Positions 33,402 through 45,729 are shown, counted from the first letter of the stretch. The stretch is DNA of 64,000 bases from Phytophthora sp. 'mugwort' (GCA_033558025.1 JAUCEF010000005.1:5270001-5334000), one strand, 5' to 3'. Made by a program: numbers and translations. Notes: generated by a model from the letters alone, not told the origin.

Positions 33402-33888
33402 CATCTTTTGCTCATGTTGCTGCTTCCCCCTTCGCGTATGGCGATCTTTCAAAGCGTTTGCGCCATGCACGTCACCCGCCTGCTGCACTGCATGCTGTCC
33501 GTAAACCACGAGAGCTCGCATTTCTTATGGTCATCCTGTTTGTCGGGACATACCTAGGCCAAGGCATAAAGTCCTTGTAACTACTGGCGATAGGGCCGTT
33601 CATTGGAACATCGTTCTTCGACGGGTGTGAGTGTATCGATCCGCAGTATGGTCACGTCGTCTCGTTGTGGCGCGTTACGGCGGCAAGATATCGTACCGTA
33701 TCAGATGCAACAGTGCATGAAATGGGTTGTGTCGGTGCGATCGAGGTCTTGGATTCAAGGAAAGGCAATCGACGTGAGAGGATCGGCGGTGTGTGTTTGG
33801 AGGCGCGTGGTTCGTGCGTGGCTTCAGCGATTGTGCGAGTGTGTCTTTGCTGAGTTGTGAGCTCGCGGTTGGTTGTGGTCTTCAGCCT

Positions 33889-33961
33889 TCCCATATAGTC
33901 TAGGCGGTTAGGATAGCTGGCTCTCACCCAGCAGACCCGGGTTCGAGTCCCGGTGTGGGAA
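33889..33961 (+). tRNA. tRNA-Glu(CTC), copy 44
   Basis: Consensus gene. 560-bp unit, reference alleles. Confidence 0.97.
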
Positions 33962-34448
33962 CATCTTTTGCTCATGTTGCTGCTTCCCCCTTCGCGTATG
34001 GCGATCTTTCAAAGCGTTTGCGCCATGCACGTCACCCGCCTGCTGCACTGCATGCTGTCCGTAAACCACGAGAGCTCGCATTTCTTATGGTCATCCTGTT
34101 TGTCGGGACATACCTAGGCCAAGGCATAAAGTCCTTGTAACTACTGGCGATAGGGCCGTTCATTGGAACATCGTTCTTCGACGGGTGTGAGTGTATCGAT
34201 CCGCAGTATGGTCACGTCGTCTCGTTGTGGCGCGTTACGGCGGCAAGATATCGTACCGTATCAGATGCAACAGTGCATGAAATGGGTTGTGTCGGTGCGA
34301 TCGAGGTCTTGGATTCAAGGAAAGGCAATCGACGTGAGAGGATCGGCGGTGTGTGTTTGGAGGCGCGTGGTTCGTGCGTGGCTTCAGCGATTGTGCGAGT
34401 GTGTCTTTGCTGAGTTGTGAGCTCGCGGTTGGTTGTGGTCTTCAGCCT

Positions 34449-34521
34449 TCCCATATAGTCTAGGCGGTTAGGATAGCTGGCTCTCACCCAGCAGACCCGG
34501 GTTCGAGTCCCGGTGTGGGAA
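34449..34521 (+). tRNA. tRNA-Glu(CTC), copy 45
   Basis: Consensus gene. 561-bp unit; b alternative, gcaGcagtg, and cgacCtgag at 34895, which recurs in unit 52. Confidence 0.97.
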
Positions 34522-35009
34522 CATCTTTTGCTCATGTTGCTGCTTCCCCCTTCGCGTATGGCGATCTTTCAAAGCGTTTGCGCATTGCACGTCACCCGCC
34601 TGCTGCACTGCATGCTGTCCGTAAACCACGAGAGCTCGCATTTCTTATGGTCAGTCCTGTTTGTCGGGACATACCTAGGCCAAGGCATAAAGTCCTTGTA
34701 ACTACTGGCGATAGGGCCGTTCATTGGAACATCGTTCTTCGACGGGTGTGAGTGTATCGATCCGCAGTATGGTCACGTCGTCTCGTTGTGGCGCGTTACG
34801 GCGGCAAGATATCGTACCGTATCAGATGCAGCAGTGCATGAAATGGGTTGTGTCGGTGCGATCGAGGTCTTGGATTCAAGGAAAGGCAATCGACCTGAGA
34901 GGATCGGCGGTGTGTGTTTGGAGGCGCGTGGTTCGTGCGTGGCTTCAGCGATTGTGCGAGTGTGTCTTTGCTGAGTTGTGAGCTCGCGGTTGGTTGTGGT
35001 CTTCAGCCT

Positions 35010-35082
35010 TCCCATATAGTCTAGGCGGTTAGGATAGCTGGCTCTCACCCAGCAGACCCGGGTTCGAGTCCCGGTGTGGGAA
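35010..35082 (+). tRNA. tRNA-Glu(CTC), copy 46
   Basis: Consensus gene. 561-bp unit; b alternative, gcaGcagtg. Confidence 0.97.
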
Positions 35083-35570
35083 CATCTTTTGCTCATGTTG
35101 CTGCTTCCCCCTTCGCGTATGGCGATCTTTCAAAGCGTTTGCGCATTGCACGTCACCCGCCTGCTGCACTGCATGCTGTCCGTAAACCACGAGAGCTCGC
35201 ATTTCTTATGGTCAGTCCTGTTTGTCGGGACATACCTAGGCCAAGGCATAAAGTCCTTGTAACTACTGGCGATAGGGCCGTTCATTGGAACATCGTTCTT
35301 CGACGGGTGTGAGTGTATCGATCCGCAGTATGGTCACGTCGTCTCGTTGTGGCGCGTTACGGCGGCAAGATATCGTACCGTATCAGATGCAGCAGTGCAT
35401 GAAATGGGTTGTGTCGGTGCGATCGAGGTCTTGGATTCAAGGAAAGGCAATCGACGTGAGAGGATCGGCGGTGTGTGTTTGGAGGCGCGTGGTTCGTGCG
35501 TGGCTTCAGCGATTGTGCGAGTGTGTCTTTGCTGAGTTGTGAGCTCGCGGTTGGTTGTGGTCTTCAGCCT

Positions 35571-35643
35571 TCCCATATAGTCTAGGCGGTTAGGATAGCT
35601 GGCTCTCACCCAGCAGACCCGGGTTCGAGTCCCGGTGTGGGAA
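35571..35643 (+). tRNA. tRNA-Glu(CTC), copy 47
   Basis: Consensus gene. 561-bp unit; aaccGcgag at 35750, shared with units 54 and 82. Confidence 0.97.
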
Positions 35644-36131
35644 CATCTTTTGCTCATGTTGCTGCTTCCCCCTTCGCGTATGGCGATCTTTCAAAGCGTT
35701 TGCGCCATGCACGTCACCCGCCTGCTGCACTGCATGCTGTCCGTAAACCGCGAGAGCTCGCATTTCTTATGGTCAGTCCTGTTTGTCGGGACATACCTAG
35801 GCCAAGGCATAAAGTCCTTGTAACTACTGGCGATAGGGCCGTTCATTGGAACATCGTTCTTCGACGGGTGTGAGTGTATCGATCCGCAGTATGGTCACGT
35901 CGTCTCGTTGTGGCGCGTTACGGCGGCAAGATATCGTACCGTATCAGATGCAACAGTGCATGAAATGGGTTGTGTCGGTGCGATCGAGGTCTTGGATTCA
36001 AGGAAAGGCAATCGACGTGAGAGGATCGGCGGTGTGTGTTTGGAGGCGCGTGGTTCGTGCGTGGCTTCAGCGATTGTGCGAGTGTGTCTTTGCTGAGTTG
36101 TGAGCTCGCGGTTGGTTGTGGTCTTCAGCCT

Positions 36132-36204
36132 TCCCATATAGTCTAGGCGGTTAGGATAGCTGGCTCTCACCCAGCAGACCCGGGTTCGAGTCCCGGTGTG
36201 GGAA
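36132..36204 (+). tRNA. tRNA-Glu(CTC), copy 48
   Basis: Consensus gene. 560-bp unit; first unit with the alternative g allele (36491). Confidence 0.97.
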
Positions 36205-36691
36205 CATCTTTTGCTCATGTTGCTGCTTCCCCCTTCGCGTATGGCGATCTTTCAAAGCGTTTGCGCCATGCACGTCACCCGCCTGCTGCACTGCATGCTG
36301 TCCGTAAACCACGAGAGCTCGCATTTCTTATGGTCATCCTGTTTGTCGGGACATACCTAGGCCAAGGCATAAAGTCCTTGTAACTACTGGCGATAGGGCC
36401 GTTCATTGGAACATCGTTCTTCGACGGGTGTGAGTGTATCGATCCGCAGTATGGTCACGTCGTCTCGTTGTGGCGCGTTACGGCGGCAAGGTATCGTACC
36501 GTATCAGATGCAACAGTGCATGAAATGGGTTGTGTCGGTGCGATCGAGGTCTTGGATTCAAGGAAAGGCAATCGACGTGAGAGGATCGGCGGTGTGTGTT
36601 TGGAGGCGCGTGGTTCGTGCGTGGCTTCAGCGATTGTGCGAGTGTGTCTTTGCTGAGTTGTGAGCTCGCGGTTGGTTGTGGTCTTCAGCCT

Positions 36692-36764
36692 TCCCATATA
36701 GTCTAGGCGGTTAGGATAGCTGGCTCTCACCCAGCAGACCCGGGTTCGAGTCCCGGTGTGGGAA
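36692..36764 (+). tRNA. tRNA-Glu(CTC), copy 49
   Basis: Consensus gene. 560-bp unit, reference alleles. Confidence 0.97.
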
Positions 36765-37251
36765 CATCTTTTGCTCATGTTGCTGCTTCCCCCTTCGCGT
36801 ATGGCGATCTTTCAAAGCGTTTGCGCCATGCACGTCACCCGCCTGCTGCACTGCATGCTGTCCGTAAACCACGAGAGCTCGCATTTCTTATGGTCATCCT
36901 GTTTGTCGGGACATACCTAGGCCAAGGCATAAAGTCCTTGTAACTACTGGCGATAGGGCCGTTCATTGGAACATCGTTCTTCGACGGGTGTGAGTGTATC
37001 GATCCGCAGTATGGTCACGTCGTCTCGTTGTGGCGCGTTACGGCGGCAAGATATCGTACCGTATCAGATGCAACAGTGCATGAAATGGGTTGTGTCGGTG
37101 CGATCGAGGTCTTGGATTCAAGGAAAGGCAATCGACGTGAGAGGATCGGCGGTGTGTGTTTGGAGGCGCGTGGTTCGTGCGTGGCTTCAGCGATTGTGCG
37201 AGTGTGTCTTTGCTGAGTTGTGAGCTCGCGGTTGGTTGTGGTCTTCAGCCT

Positions 37252-37324
37252 TCCCATATAGTCTAGGCGGTTAGGATAGCTGGCTCTCACCCAGCAGACC
37301 CGGGTTCGAGTCCCGGTGTGGGAA
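37252..37324 (+). tRNA. tRNA-Glu(CTC), copy 50
   Basis: Consensus gene. 560-bp unit, reference alleles. Confidence 0.97.
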
Positions 37325-37811
37325 CATCTTTTGCTCATGTTGCTGCTTCCCCCTTCGCGTATGGCGATCTTTCAAAGCGTTTGCGCCATGCACGTCACCC
37401 GCCTGCTGCACTGCATGCTGTCCGTAAACCACGAGAGCTCGCATTTCTTATGGTCATCCTGTTTGTCGGGACATACCTAGGCCAAGGCATAAAGTCCTTG
37501 TAACTACTGGCGATAGGGCCGTTCATTGGAACATCGTTCTTCGACGGGTGTGAGTGTATCGATCCGCAGTATGGTCACGTCGTCTCGTTGTGGCGCGTTA
37601 CGGCGGCAAGATATCGTACCGTATCAGATGCAACAGTGCATGAAATGGGTTGTGTCGGTGCGATCGAGGTCTTGGATTCAAGGAAAGGCAATCGACGTGA
37701 GAGGATCGGCGGTGTGTGTTTGGAGGCGCGTGGTTCGTGCGTGGCTTCAGCGATTGTGCGAGTGTGTCTTTGCTGAGTTGTGAGCTCGCGGTTGGTTGTG
37801 GTCTTCAGCCT

Positions 37812-37884
37812 TCCCATATAGTCTAGGCGGTTAGGATAGCTGGCTCTCACCCAGCAGACCCGGGTTCGAGTCCCGGTGTGGGAA
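37812..37884 (+). tRNA. tRNA-Glu(CTC), copy 51
   Basis: Consensus gene. 560-bp unit, reference alleles. Confidence 0.97.
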
Positions 37885-38371
37885 CATCTTTTGCTCATGT
37901 TGCTGCTTCCCCCTTCGCGTATGGCGATCTTTCAAAGCGTTTGCGCCATGCACGTCACCCGCCTGCTGCACTGCATGCTGTCCGTAAACCACGAGAGCTC
38001 GCATTTCTTATGGTCATCCTGTTTGTCGGGACATACCTAGGCCAAGGCATAAAGTCCTTGTAACTACTGGCGATAGGGCCGTTCATTGGAACATCGTTCT
38101 TCGACGGGTGTGAGTGTATCGATCCGCAGTATGGTCACGTCGTCTCGTTGTGGCGCGTTACGGCGGCAAGATATCGTACCGTATCAGATGCAACAGTGCA
38201 TGAAATGGGTTGTGTCGGTGCGATCGAGGTCTTGGATTCAAGGAAAGGCAATCGACGTGAGAGGATCGGCGGTGTGTGTTTGGAGGCGCGTGGTTCGTGC
38301 GTGGCTTCAGCGATTGTGCGAGTGTGTCTTTGCTGAGTTGTGAGCTCGCGGTTGGTTGTGGTCTTCAGCCT

Positions 38372-38444
38372 TCCCATATAGTCTAGGCGGTTAGGATAGC
38401 TGGCTCTCACCCAGCAGACCCGGGTTCGAGTCCCGGTGTGGGAA
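38372..38444 (+). tRNA. tRNA-Glu(CTC), copy 52
   Basis: Consensus gene. 561-bp unit repeating unit 45 (b alternative, cgacCtgag at 38818). Confidence 0.97.
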
Positions 38445-38932
38445 CATCTTTTGCTCATGTTGCTGCTTCCCCCTTCGCGTATGGCGATCTTTCAAAGCGT
38501 TTGCGCATTGCACGTCACCCGCCTGCTGCACTGCATGCTGTCCGTAAACCACGAGAGCTCGCATTTCTTATGGTCAGTCCTGTTTGTCGGGACATACCTA
38601 GGCCAAGGCATAAAGTCCTTGTAACTACTGGCGATAGGGCCGTTCATTGGAACATCGTTCTTCGACGGGTGTGAGTGTATCGATCCGCAGTATGGTCACG
38701 TCGTCTCGTTGTGGCGCGTTACGGCGGCAAGATATCGTACCGTATCAGATGCAGCAGTGCATGAAATGGGTTGTGTCGGTGCGATCGAGGTCTTGGATTC
38801 AAGGAAAGGCAATCGACCTGAGAGGATCGGCGGTGTGTGTTTGGAGGCGCGTGGTTCGTGCGTGGCTTCAGCGATTGTGCGAGTGTGTCTTTGCTGAGTT
38901 GTGAGCTCGCGGTTGGTTGTGGTCTTCAGCCT

Positions 38933-39005
38933 TCCCATATAGTCTAGGCGGTTAGGATAGCTGGCTCTCACCCAGCAGACCCGGGTTCGAGTCCCGGTGT
39001 GGGAA
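38933..39005 (+). tRNA. tRNA-Glu(CTC), copy 53
   Basis: Consensus gene. 561-bp unit repeating unit 46. Confidence 0.97.
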
Positions 39006-39493
39006 CATCTTTTGCTCATGTTGCTGCTTCCCCCTTCGCGTATGGCGATCTTTCAAAGCGTTTGCGCATTGCACGTCACCCGCCTGCTGCACTGCATGCT
39101 GTCCGTAAACCACGAGAGCTCGCATTTCTTATGGTCAGTCCTGTTTGTCGGGACATACCTAGGCCAAGGCATAAAGTCCTTGTAACTACTGGCGATAGGG
39201 CCGTTCATTGGAACATCGTTCTTCGACGGGTGTGAGTGTATCGATCCGCAGTATGGTCACGTCGTCTCGTTGTGGCGCGTTACGGCGGCAAGATATCGTA
39301 CCGTATCAGATGCAGCAGTGCATGAAATGGGTTGTGTCGGTGCGATCGAGGTCTTGGATTCAAGGAAAGGCAATCGACGTGAGAGGATCGGCGGTGTGTG
39401 TTTGGAGGCGCGTGGTTCGTGCGTGGCTTCAGCGATTGTGCGAGTGTGTCTTTGCTGAGTTGTGAGCTCGCGGTTGGTTGTGGTCTTCAGCCT

Positions 39494-39566
39494 TCCCATA
39501 TAGTCTAGGCGGTTAGGATAGCTGGCTCTCACCCAGCAGACCCGGGTTCGAGTCCCGGTGTGGGAA
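39494..39566 (+). tRNA. tRNA-Glu(CTC), copy 54
   Basis: Consensus gene. 561-bp unit repeating unit 47 (aaccGcgag at 39673). Confidence 0.97.
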
Positions 39567-40054
39567 CATCTTTTGCTCATGTTGCTGCTTCCCCCTTCGC
39601 GTATGGCGATCTTTCAAAGCGTTTGCGCCATGCACGTCACCCGCCTGCTGCACTGCATGCTGTCCGTAAACCGCGAGAGCTCGCATTTCTTATGGTCAGT
39701 CCTGTTTGTCGGGACATACCTAGGCCAAGGCATAAAGTCCTTGTAACTACTGGCGATAGGGCCGTTCATTGGAACATCGTTCTTCGACGGGTGTGAGTGT
39801 ATCGATCCGCAGTATGGTCACGTCGTCTCGTTGTGGCGCGTTACGGCGGCAAGATATCGTACCGTATCAGATGCAACAGTGCATGAAATGGGTTGTGTCG
39901 GTGCGATCGAGGTCTTGGATTCAAGGAAAGGCAATCGACGTGAGAGGATCGGCGGTGTGTGTTTGGAGGCGCGTGGTTCGTGCGTGGCTTCAGCGATTGT
40001 GCGAGTGTGTCTTTGCTGAGTTGTGAGCTCGCGGTTGGTTGTGGTCTTCAGCCT

Positions 40055-40127
40055 TCCCATATAGTCTAGGCGGTTAGGATAGCTGGCTCTCACCCAGCAG
40101 ACCCGGGTTCGAGTCCCGGTGTGGGAA
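40055..40127 (+). tRNA. tRNA-Glu(CTC), copy 55
   Basis: Consensus gene. 560-bp unit repeating unit 48 (g alternative at 40414). Confidence 0.97.
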
Positions 40128-40614
40128 CATCTTTTGCTCATGTTGCTGCTTCCCCCTTCGCGTATGGCGATCTTTCAAAGCGTTTGCGCCATGCACGTCA
40201 CCCGCCTGCTGCACTGCATGCTGTCCGTAAACCACGAGAGCTCGCATTTCTTATGGTCATCCTGTTTGTCGGGACATACCTAGGCCAAGGCATAAAGTCC
40301 TTGTAACTACTGGCGATAGGGCCGTTCATTGGAACATCGTTCTTCGACGGGTGTGAGTGTATCGATCCGCAGTATGGTCACGTCGTCTCGTTGTGGCGCG
40401 TTACGGCGGCAAGGTATCGTACCGTATCAGATGCAACAGTGCATGAAATGGGTTGTGTCGGTGCGATCGAGGTCTTGGATTCAAGGAAAGGCAATCGACG
40501 TGAGAGGATCGGCGGTGTGTGTTTGGAGGCGCGTGGTTCGTGCGTGGCTTCAGCGATTGTGCGAGTGTGTCTTTGCTGAGTTGTGAGCTCGCGGTTGGTT
40601 GTGGTCTTCAGCCT

Positions 40615-40687
40615 TCCCATATAGTCTAGGCGGTTAGGATAGCTGGCTCTCACCCAGCAGACCCGGGTTCGAGTCCCGGTGTGGGAA
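40615..40687 (+). tRNA. tRNA-Glu(CTC), copy 56
   Basis: Consensus gene. 560-bp unit, reference alleles. Confidence 0.97.
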
Positions 40688-41174
40688 CATCTTTTGCTCA
40701 TGTTGCTGCTTCCCCCTTCGCGTATGGCGATCTTTCAAAGCGTTTGCGCCATGCACGTCACCCGCCTGCTGCACTGCATGCTGTCCGTAAACCACGAGAG
40801 CTCGCATTTCTTATGGTCATCCTGTTTGTCGGGACATACCTAGGCCAAGGCATAAAGTCCTTGTAACTACTGGCGATAGGGCCGTTCATTGGAACATCGT
40901 TCTTCGACGGGTGTGAGTGTATCGATCCGCAGTATGGTCACGTCGTCTCGTTGTGGCGCGTTACGGCGGCAAGATATCGTACCGTATCAGATGCAACAGT
41001 GCATGAAATGGGTTGTGTCGGTGCGATCGAGGTCTTGGATTCAAGGAAAGGCAATCGACGTGAGAGGATCGGCGGTGTGTGTTTGGAGGCGCGTGGTTCG
41101 TGCGTGGCTTCAGCGATTGTGCGAGTGTGTCTTTGCTGAGTTGTGAGCTCGCGGTTGGTTGTGGTCTTCAGCCT

Positions 41175-41247
41175 TCCCATATAGTCTAGGCGGTTAGGAT
41201 AGCTGGCTCTCACCCAGCAGACCCGGGTTCGAGTCCCGGTGTGGGAA
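41175..41247 (+). tRNA. tRNA-Glu(CTC), copy 57
   Basis: Consensus gene. 560-bp unit; g alternative. Departs here from the 7-unit repetition. Confidence 0.97.
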
Positions 41248-41734
41248 CATCTTTTGCTCATGTTGCTGCTTCCCCCTTCGCGTATGGCGATCTTTCAAAG
41301 CGTTTGCGCCATGCACGTCACCCGCCTGCTGCACTGCATGCTGTCCGTAAACCACGAGAGCTCGCATTTCTTATGGTCATCCTGTTTGTCGGGACATACC
41401 TAGGCCAAGGCATAAAGTCCTTGTAACTACTGGCGATAGGGCCGTTCATTGGAACATCGTTCTTCGACGGGTGTGAGTGTATCGATCCGCAGTATGGTCA
41501 CGTCGTCTCGTTGTGGCGCGTTACGGCGGCAAGGTATCGTACCGTATCAGATGCAACAGTGCAGGAAATGGGTTGTGTCGGTGCGATCGAGGTCTTGGAT
41601 TCAAGGAAAGGCAATCGACGTGAGAGGATCGGCGGTGTGTGTTTGGAGGCGCGTGGTTCGTGCGTGGCTTCAGCGATTGTGCGAGTGTGTCTTTGCTGAG
41701 TTGTGAGCTCGCGGTTGGTTGTGGTCTTCAGCCT

Positions 41735-41807
41735 TCCCATATAGTCTAGGCGGTTAGGATAGCTGGCTCTCACCCAGCAGACCCGGGTTCGAGTCCCGGT
41801 GTGGGAA
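41735..41807 (+). tRNA. tRNA-Glu(CTC), copy 58
   Basis: Consensus gene. 560-bp unit; g alternative. Confidence 0.97.
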
Positions 41808-42294
41808 CATCTTTTGCTCATGTTGCTGCTTCCCCCTTCGCGTATGGCGATCTTTCAAAGCGTTTGCGCCATGCACGTCACCCGCCTGCTGCACTGCATG
41901 CTGTCCGTAAACCACGAGAGCTCGCATTTCTTATGGTCATCCTGTTTGTCGGGACATACCTAGGCCAAGGCATAAAGTCCTTGTAACTACTGGCGATAGG
42001 GCCGTTCATTGGAACATCGTTCTTCGACGGGTGTGAGTGTATCGATCCGCAGTATGGTCACGTCGTCTCGTTGTGGCGCGTTACGGCGGCAAGGTATCGT
42101 ACCGTATCAGATGCAACAGTGCAGGAAATGGGTTGTGTCGGTGCGATCGAGGTCTTGGATTCAAGGAAAGGCAATCGACGTGAGAGGATCGGCGGTGTGT
42201 GTTTGGAGGCGCGTGGTTCGTGCGTGGCTTCAGCGATTGTGCGAGTGTGTCTTTGCTGAGTTGTGAGCTCGCGGTTGGTTGTGGTCTTCAGCCT

Positions 42295-42367
42295 TCCCAT
42301 ATAGTCTAGGCGGTTAGGATAGCTGGCTCTCACCCAGCAGACCCGGGTTCGAGTCCCAGTGTGGGAA
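42295..42367 (+). tRNA. tRNA-Glu(CTC), copy 59, G64A variant
   Basis: G to A at 42358 gives a C50-A64 mismatch in the T stem. 561-bp unit with ttcTttgg; starts a 3-unit block repeated at copy 62. Confidence 0.92.
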
Positions 42368-42855
42368 CATCTTTTGCTCATGTTGCTGCTTCCCCCTTCG
42401 CGTATGGCGATCTTTCAAAGCGTTTGCGCCATGCACGTCACCCGCCTGCTGCACTGCATGCTGTCCGTAAACCACGAGAGCTCGCATTTCTTATGGTCAG
42501 TCCTGTTTGTCGGGACATACCTAGGCCAAGGCATAAAGTCCTTGTAACTACTGGCGATAGGGCCGTTCTTTGGAACATCGTTCTTCGACGGGTGTGAGTG
42601 TATCGATCCGCAGTATGGTCACGTCGTCTCGTTGTGGCGCGTTACGGCGGCAAGATATCGTACCGTATCAGATGCAACAGTGCAGGAAATGGGTTGTGTC
42701 GGTGCGATCGAGGTCTTGGATTCAAGGAAAGGCAATCGACGTGAGAGGATCGGCGGTGTGTGTTTGGAGGCGCGTGGTTCGTGCGTGGCTTCAGCGATTG
42801 TGCGAGTGTGTCTTTGCTGAGTTGTGAGCTCGCGGTTGGTTGTGGTCTTCAGCCT

Positions 42856-42928
42856 TCCCATATAGTCTAGGCGGTTAGGATAGCTGGCTCTCACCCAGCA
42901 GACCCGGGTTCGAGTCCCGGTGTGGGAA
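42856..42928 (+). tRNA. tRNA-Glu(CTC), copy 60
   Basis: Consensus gene. 560-bp unit; d and g alternative. Confidence 0.97.
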
Positions 42929-43415
42929 CATCTTTTGCTCATGTTGCTGCTTCCCCCTTCGCGTATGGCGATCTTTCAAAGCGTTTGCGCCATGCACGTC
43001 ACCCGCCTGCTGCACTGCATGCTGTCCGTAAACCACGAGAGCTCGCATTTCTTATGGTCATCCTGTTTGTCGGGACATACCTAGGCCAAGGCATAAAGTC
43101 CTCGTAACTACTGGCGATAGGGCCGTTCTTTGGAACATCGTTCTTCGACGGGTGTGAGTGTATCGATCCGCAGTATGGTCACGTCGTCTCGTTGTGGCGC
43201 GTTACGGCGGCAAGGTATCGTACCGTATCAGATGCAACAGTGCATGAAATGGGTTGTGTCGGTGCGATCGAGGTCTTGGATTCAAGGAAAGGCAATCGAC
43301 GTGAGAGGATCGGCGGTGTGTGTTTGGAGGCGCGTGGTTCGTGCGTGGCTTCAGCGATTGTGCGAGTGTGTCTTTGCTGAGTTGTGAGCTCGCGGTTGGT
43401 TGTGGTCTTCAGCCT

Positions 43416-43488
43416 TCCCATATAGTCTAGGCGGTTAGGATAGCTGGCTCTCACCCAGCAGACCCGGGTTCGAGTCCCGGTGTGGGAA
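43416..43488 (+). tRNA. tRNA-Glu(CTC), copy 61
   Basis: Consensus gene. 560-bp unit; a and g alternative. Confidence 0.97.
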
Positions 43489-43975
43489 CATCTTTTGCTC
43501 ATGTTGCTGCTTCCCCCTTCGCGTATGGCGCTCTTTCAAAGCGTTTGCGCCATGCACGTCACCCGCCTGCTGCACTGCATGCTGTCCGTAAACCACGAGA
43601 GCTCGCATTTCTTATGGTCATCCTGTTTGTCGGGACATACCTAGGCCAAGGCATAAAGTCCTTGTAACTACTGGCGATAGGGCCGTTCATTGGAACATCG
43701 TTCTTCGACGGGTGTGAGTGTATCGATCCGCAGTATGGTCACGTCGTCTCGTTGTGGCGCGTTACGGCGGCAAGGTATCGTACCGTATCAGATGCAACAG
43801 TGCAGGAAATGGGTTGTGTCGGTGCGATCGAGGTCTTGGATTCAAGGAAAGGCAATCGACGTGAGAGGATCGGCGGTGTGTGTTTGGAGGCGCGTGGTTC
43901 GTGCGTGGCTTCAGCGATTGTGCGAGTGTGTCTTTGCTGAGTTGTGAGCTCGCGGTTGGTTGTGGTCTTCAGCCT

Positions 43976-44048
43976 TCCCATATAGTCTAGGCGGTTAGGA
44001 TAGCTGGCTCTCACCCAGCAGACCCGGGTTCGAGTCCCAGTGTGGGAA
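43976..44048 (+). tRNA. tRNA-Glu(CTC), copy 62, G64A variant
   Basis: Same T-stem change as copy 59 (A at 44039), 1681 bp away. 561-bp unit with ttcTttgg. Confidence 0.92.
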
Positions 44049-44536
44049 CATCTTTTGCTCATGTTGCTGCTTCCCCCTTCGCGTATGGCGATCTTTCAAA
44101 GCGTTTGCGCCATGCACGTCACCCGCCTGCTGCACTGCATGCTGTCCGTAAACCACGAGAGCTCGCATTTCTTATGGTCAGTCCTGTTTGTCGGGACATA
44201 CCTAGGCCAAGGCATAAAGTCCTTGTAACTACTGGCGATAGGGCCGTTCTTTGGAACATCGTTCTTCGACGGGTGTGAGTGTATCGATCCGCAGTATGGT
44301 CACGTCGTCTCGTTGTGGCGCGTTACGGCGGCAAGATATCGTACCGTATCAGATGCAACAGTGCAGGAAATGGGTTGTGTCGGTGCGATCGAGGTCTTGG
44401 ATTCAAGGAAAGGCAATCGACGTGAGAGGATCGGCGGTGTGTGTTTGGAGGCGCGTGGTTCGTGCGTGGCTTCAGCGATTGTGCGAGTGTGTCTTTGCTG
44501 AGTTGTGAGCTCGCGGTTGGTTGTGGTCTTCAGCCT

Positions 44537-44609
44537 TCCCATATAGTCTAGGCGGTTAGGATAGCTGGCTCTCACCCAGCAGACCCGGGTTCGAGTCCCG
44601 GTGTGGGAA
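44537..44609 (+). tRNA. tRNA-Glu(CTC), copy 63
   Basis: Consensus gene. 560-bp unit; d and g alternative, as unit 60. Confidence 0.97.
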
Positions 44610-45096
44610 CATCTTTTGCTCATGTTGCTGCTTCCCCCTTCGCGTATGGCGATCTTTCAAAGCGTTTGCGCCATGCACGTCACCCGCCTGCTGCACTGCA
44701 TGCTGTCCGTAAACCACGAGAGCTCGCATTTCTTATGGTCATCCTGTTTGTCGGGACATACCTAGGCCAAGGCATAAAGTCCTCGTAACTACTGGCGATA
44801 GGGCCGTTCTTTGGAACATCGTTCTTCGACGGGTGTGAGTGTATCGATCCGCAGTATGGTCACGTCGTCTCGTTGTGGCGCGTTACGGCGGCAAGGTATC
44901 GTACCGTATCAGATGCAACAGTGCATGAAATGGGTTGTGTCGGTGCGATCGAGGTCTTGGATTCAAGGAAAGGCAATCGACGTGAGAGGATCGGCGGTGT
45001 GTGTTTGGAGGCGCGTGGTTCGTGCGTGGCTTCAGCGATTGTGCGAGTGTGTCTTTGCTGAGTTGTGAGCTCGCGGTTGGTTGTGGTCTTCAGCCT

Positions 45097-45169
45097 TCCC
45101 ATATAGTCTAGGCGGTTAGGATAGCTGGCTCTCACCCAGCAGACCCGGGTTCGAGTCCCGGTGTGGGAA
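45097..45169 (+). tRNA. tRNA-Glu(CTC), copy 64
   Basis: Consensus gene. 560-bp unit; a alternative as unit 61, but g reference, so the duplicated block ends inside this unit. Confidence 0.97.
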
Positions 45170-45656
45170 CATCTTTTGCTCATGTTGCTGCTTCCCCCTT
45201 CGCGTATGGCGCTCTTTCAAAGCGTTTGCGCCATGCACGTCACCCGCCTGCTGCACTGCATGCTGTCCGTAAACCACGAGAGCTCGCATTTCTTATGGTC
45301 ATCCTGTTTGTCGGGACATACCTAGGCCAAGGCATAAAGTCCTTGTAACTACTGGCGATAGGGCCGTTCATTGGAACATCGTTCTTCGACGGGTGTGAGT
45401 GTATCGATCCGCAGTATGGTCACGTCGTCTCGTTGTGGCGCGTTACGGCGGCAAGATATCGTACCGTATCAGATGCAACAGTGCATGAAATGGGTTGTGT
45501 CGGTGCGATCGAGGTCTTGGATTCAAGGAAAGGCAATCGACGTGAGAGGATCGGCGGTGTGTGTTTGGAGGCGCGTGGTTCGTGCGTGGCTTCAGCGATT
45601 GTGCGAGTGTGTCTTTGCTGAGTTGTGAGCTCGCGGTTGGTTGTGGTCTTCAGCCT

Positions 45657-45729
45657 TCCCATATAGTCTAGGCGGTTAGGATAGCTGGTTCTCACCCAGC
45701 AGACCCGGGTTCGAGTCCCGGTGTGGGAA
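45657..45729 (+). tRNA. tRNA-Glu(CTC), copy 65, C32T variant
   Basis: C to T at 45689 changes the first anticodon-loop base (position 32). A pyrimidine is kept and the anticodon is unchanged, so function is probably retained. 560-bp unit; a alternative. Confidence 0.95.

Larger units (their letters stand above)
34449..41174 (+). repeat. Higher-order repeat within the array (7-unit period, 3923 bp)
   Basis: Units 45-49 reappear as units 52-56 at a constant offset of 3923 bp, shown by rare changes at 34895/38818, 35750/39673 and 36491/40414 and by the matching order of 561- and 560-bp units. Units 50-51 lie between. The preceding region (28802/32725, extra T) shares the same 3923-bp period. 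Confidence 0.85.
42295..45371 (+). repeat. 3-unit duplication within the array (1681 bp offset)
   Basis: Units 59-61 and 62-64 share the mutant T stem, ttcTttgg, the d and g alleles of the second unit and the a allele of the third. Agreement stops inside the third unit (g and gcaG/Tgaa differ). Confidence 0.8.
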
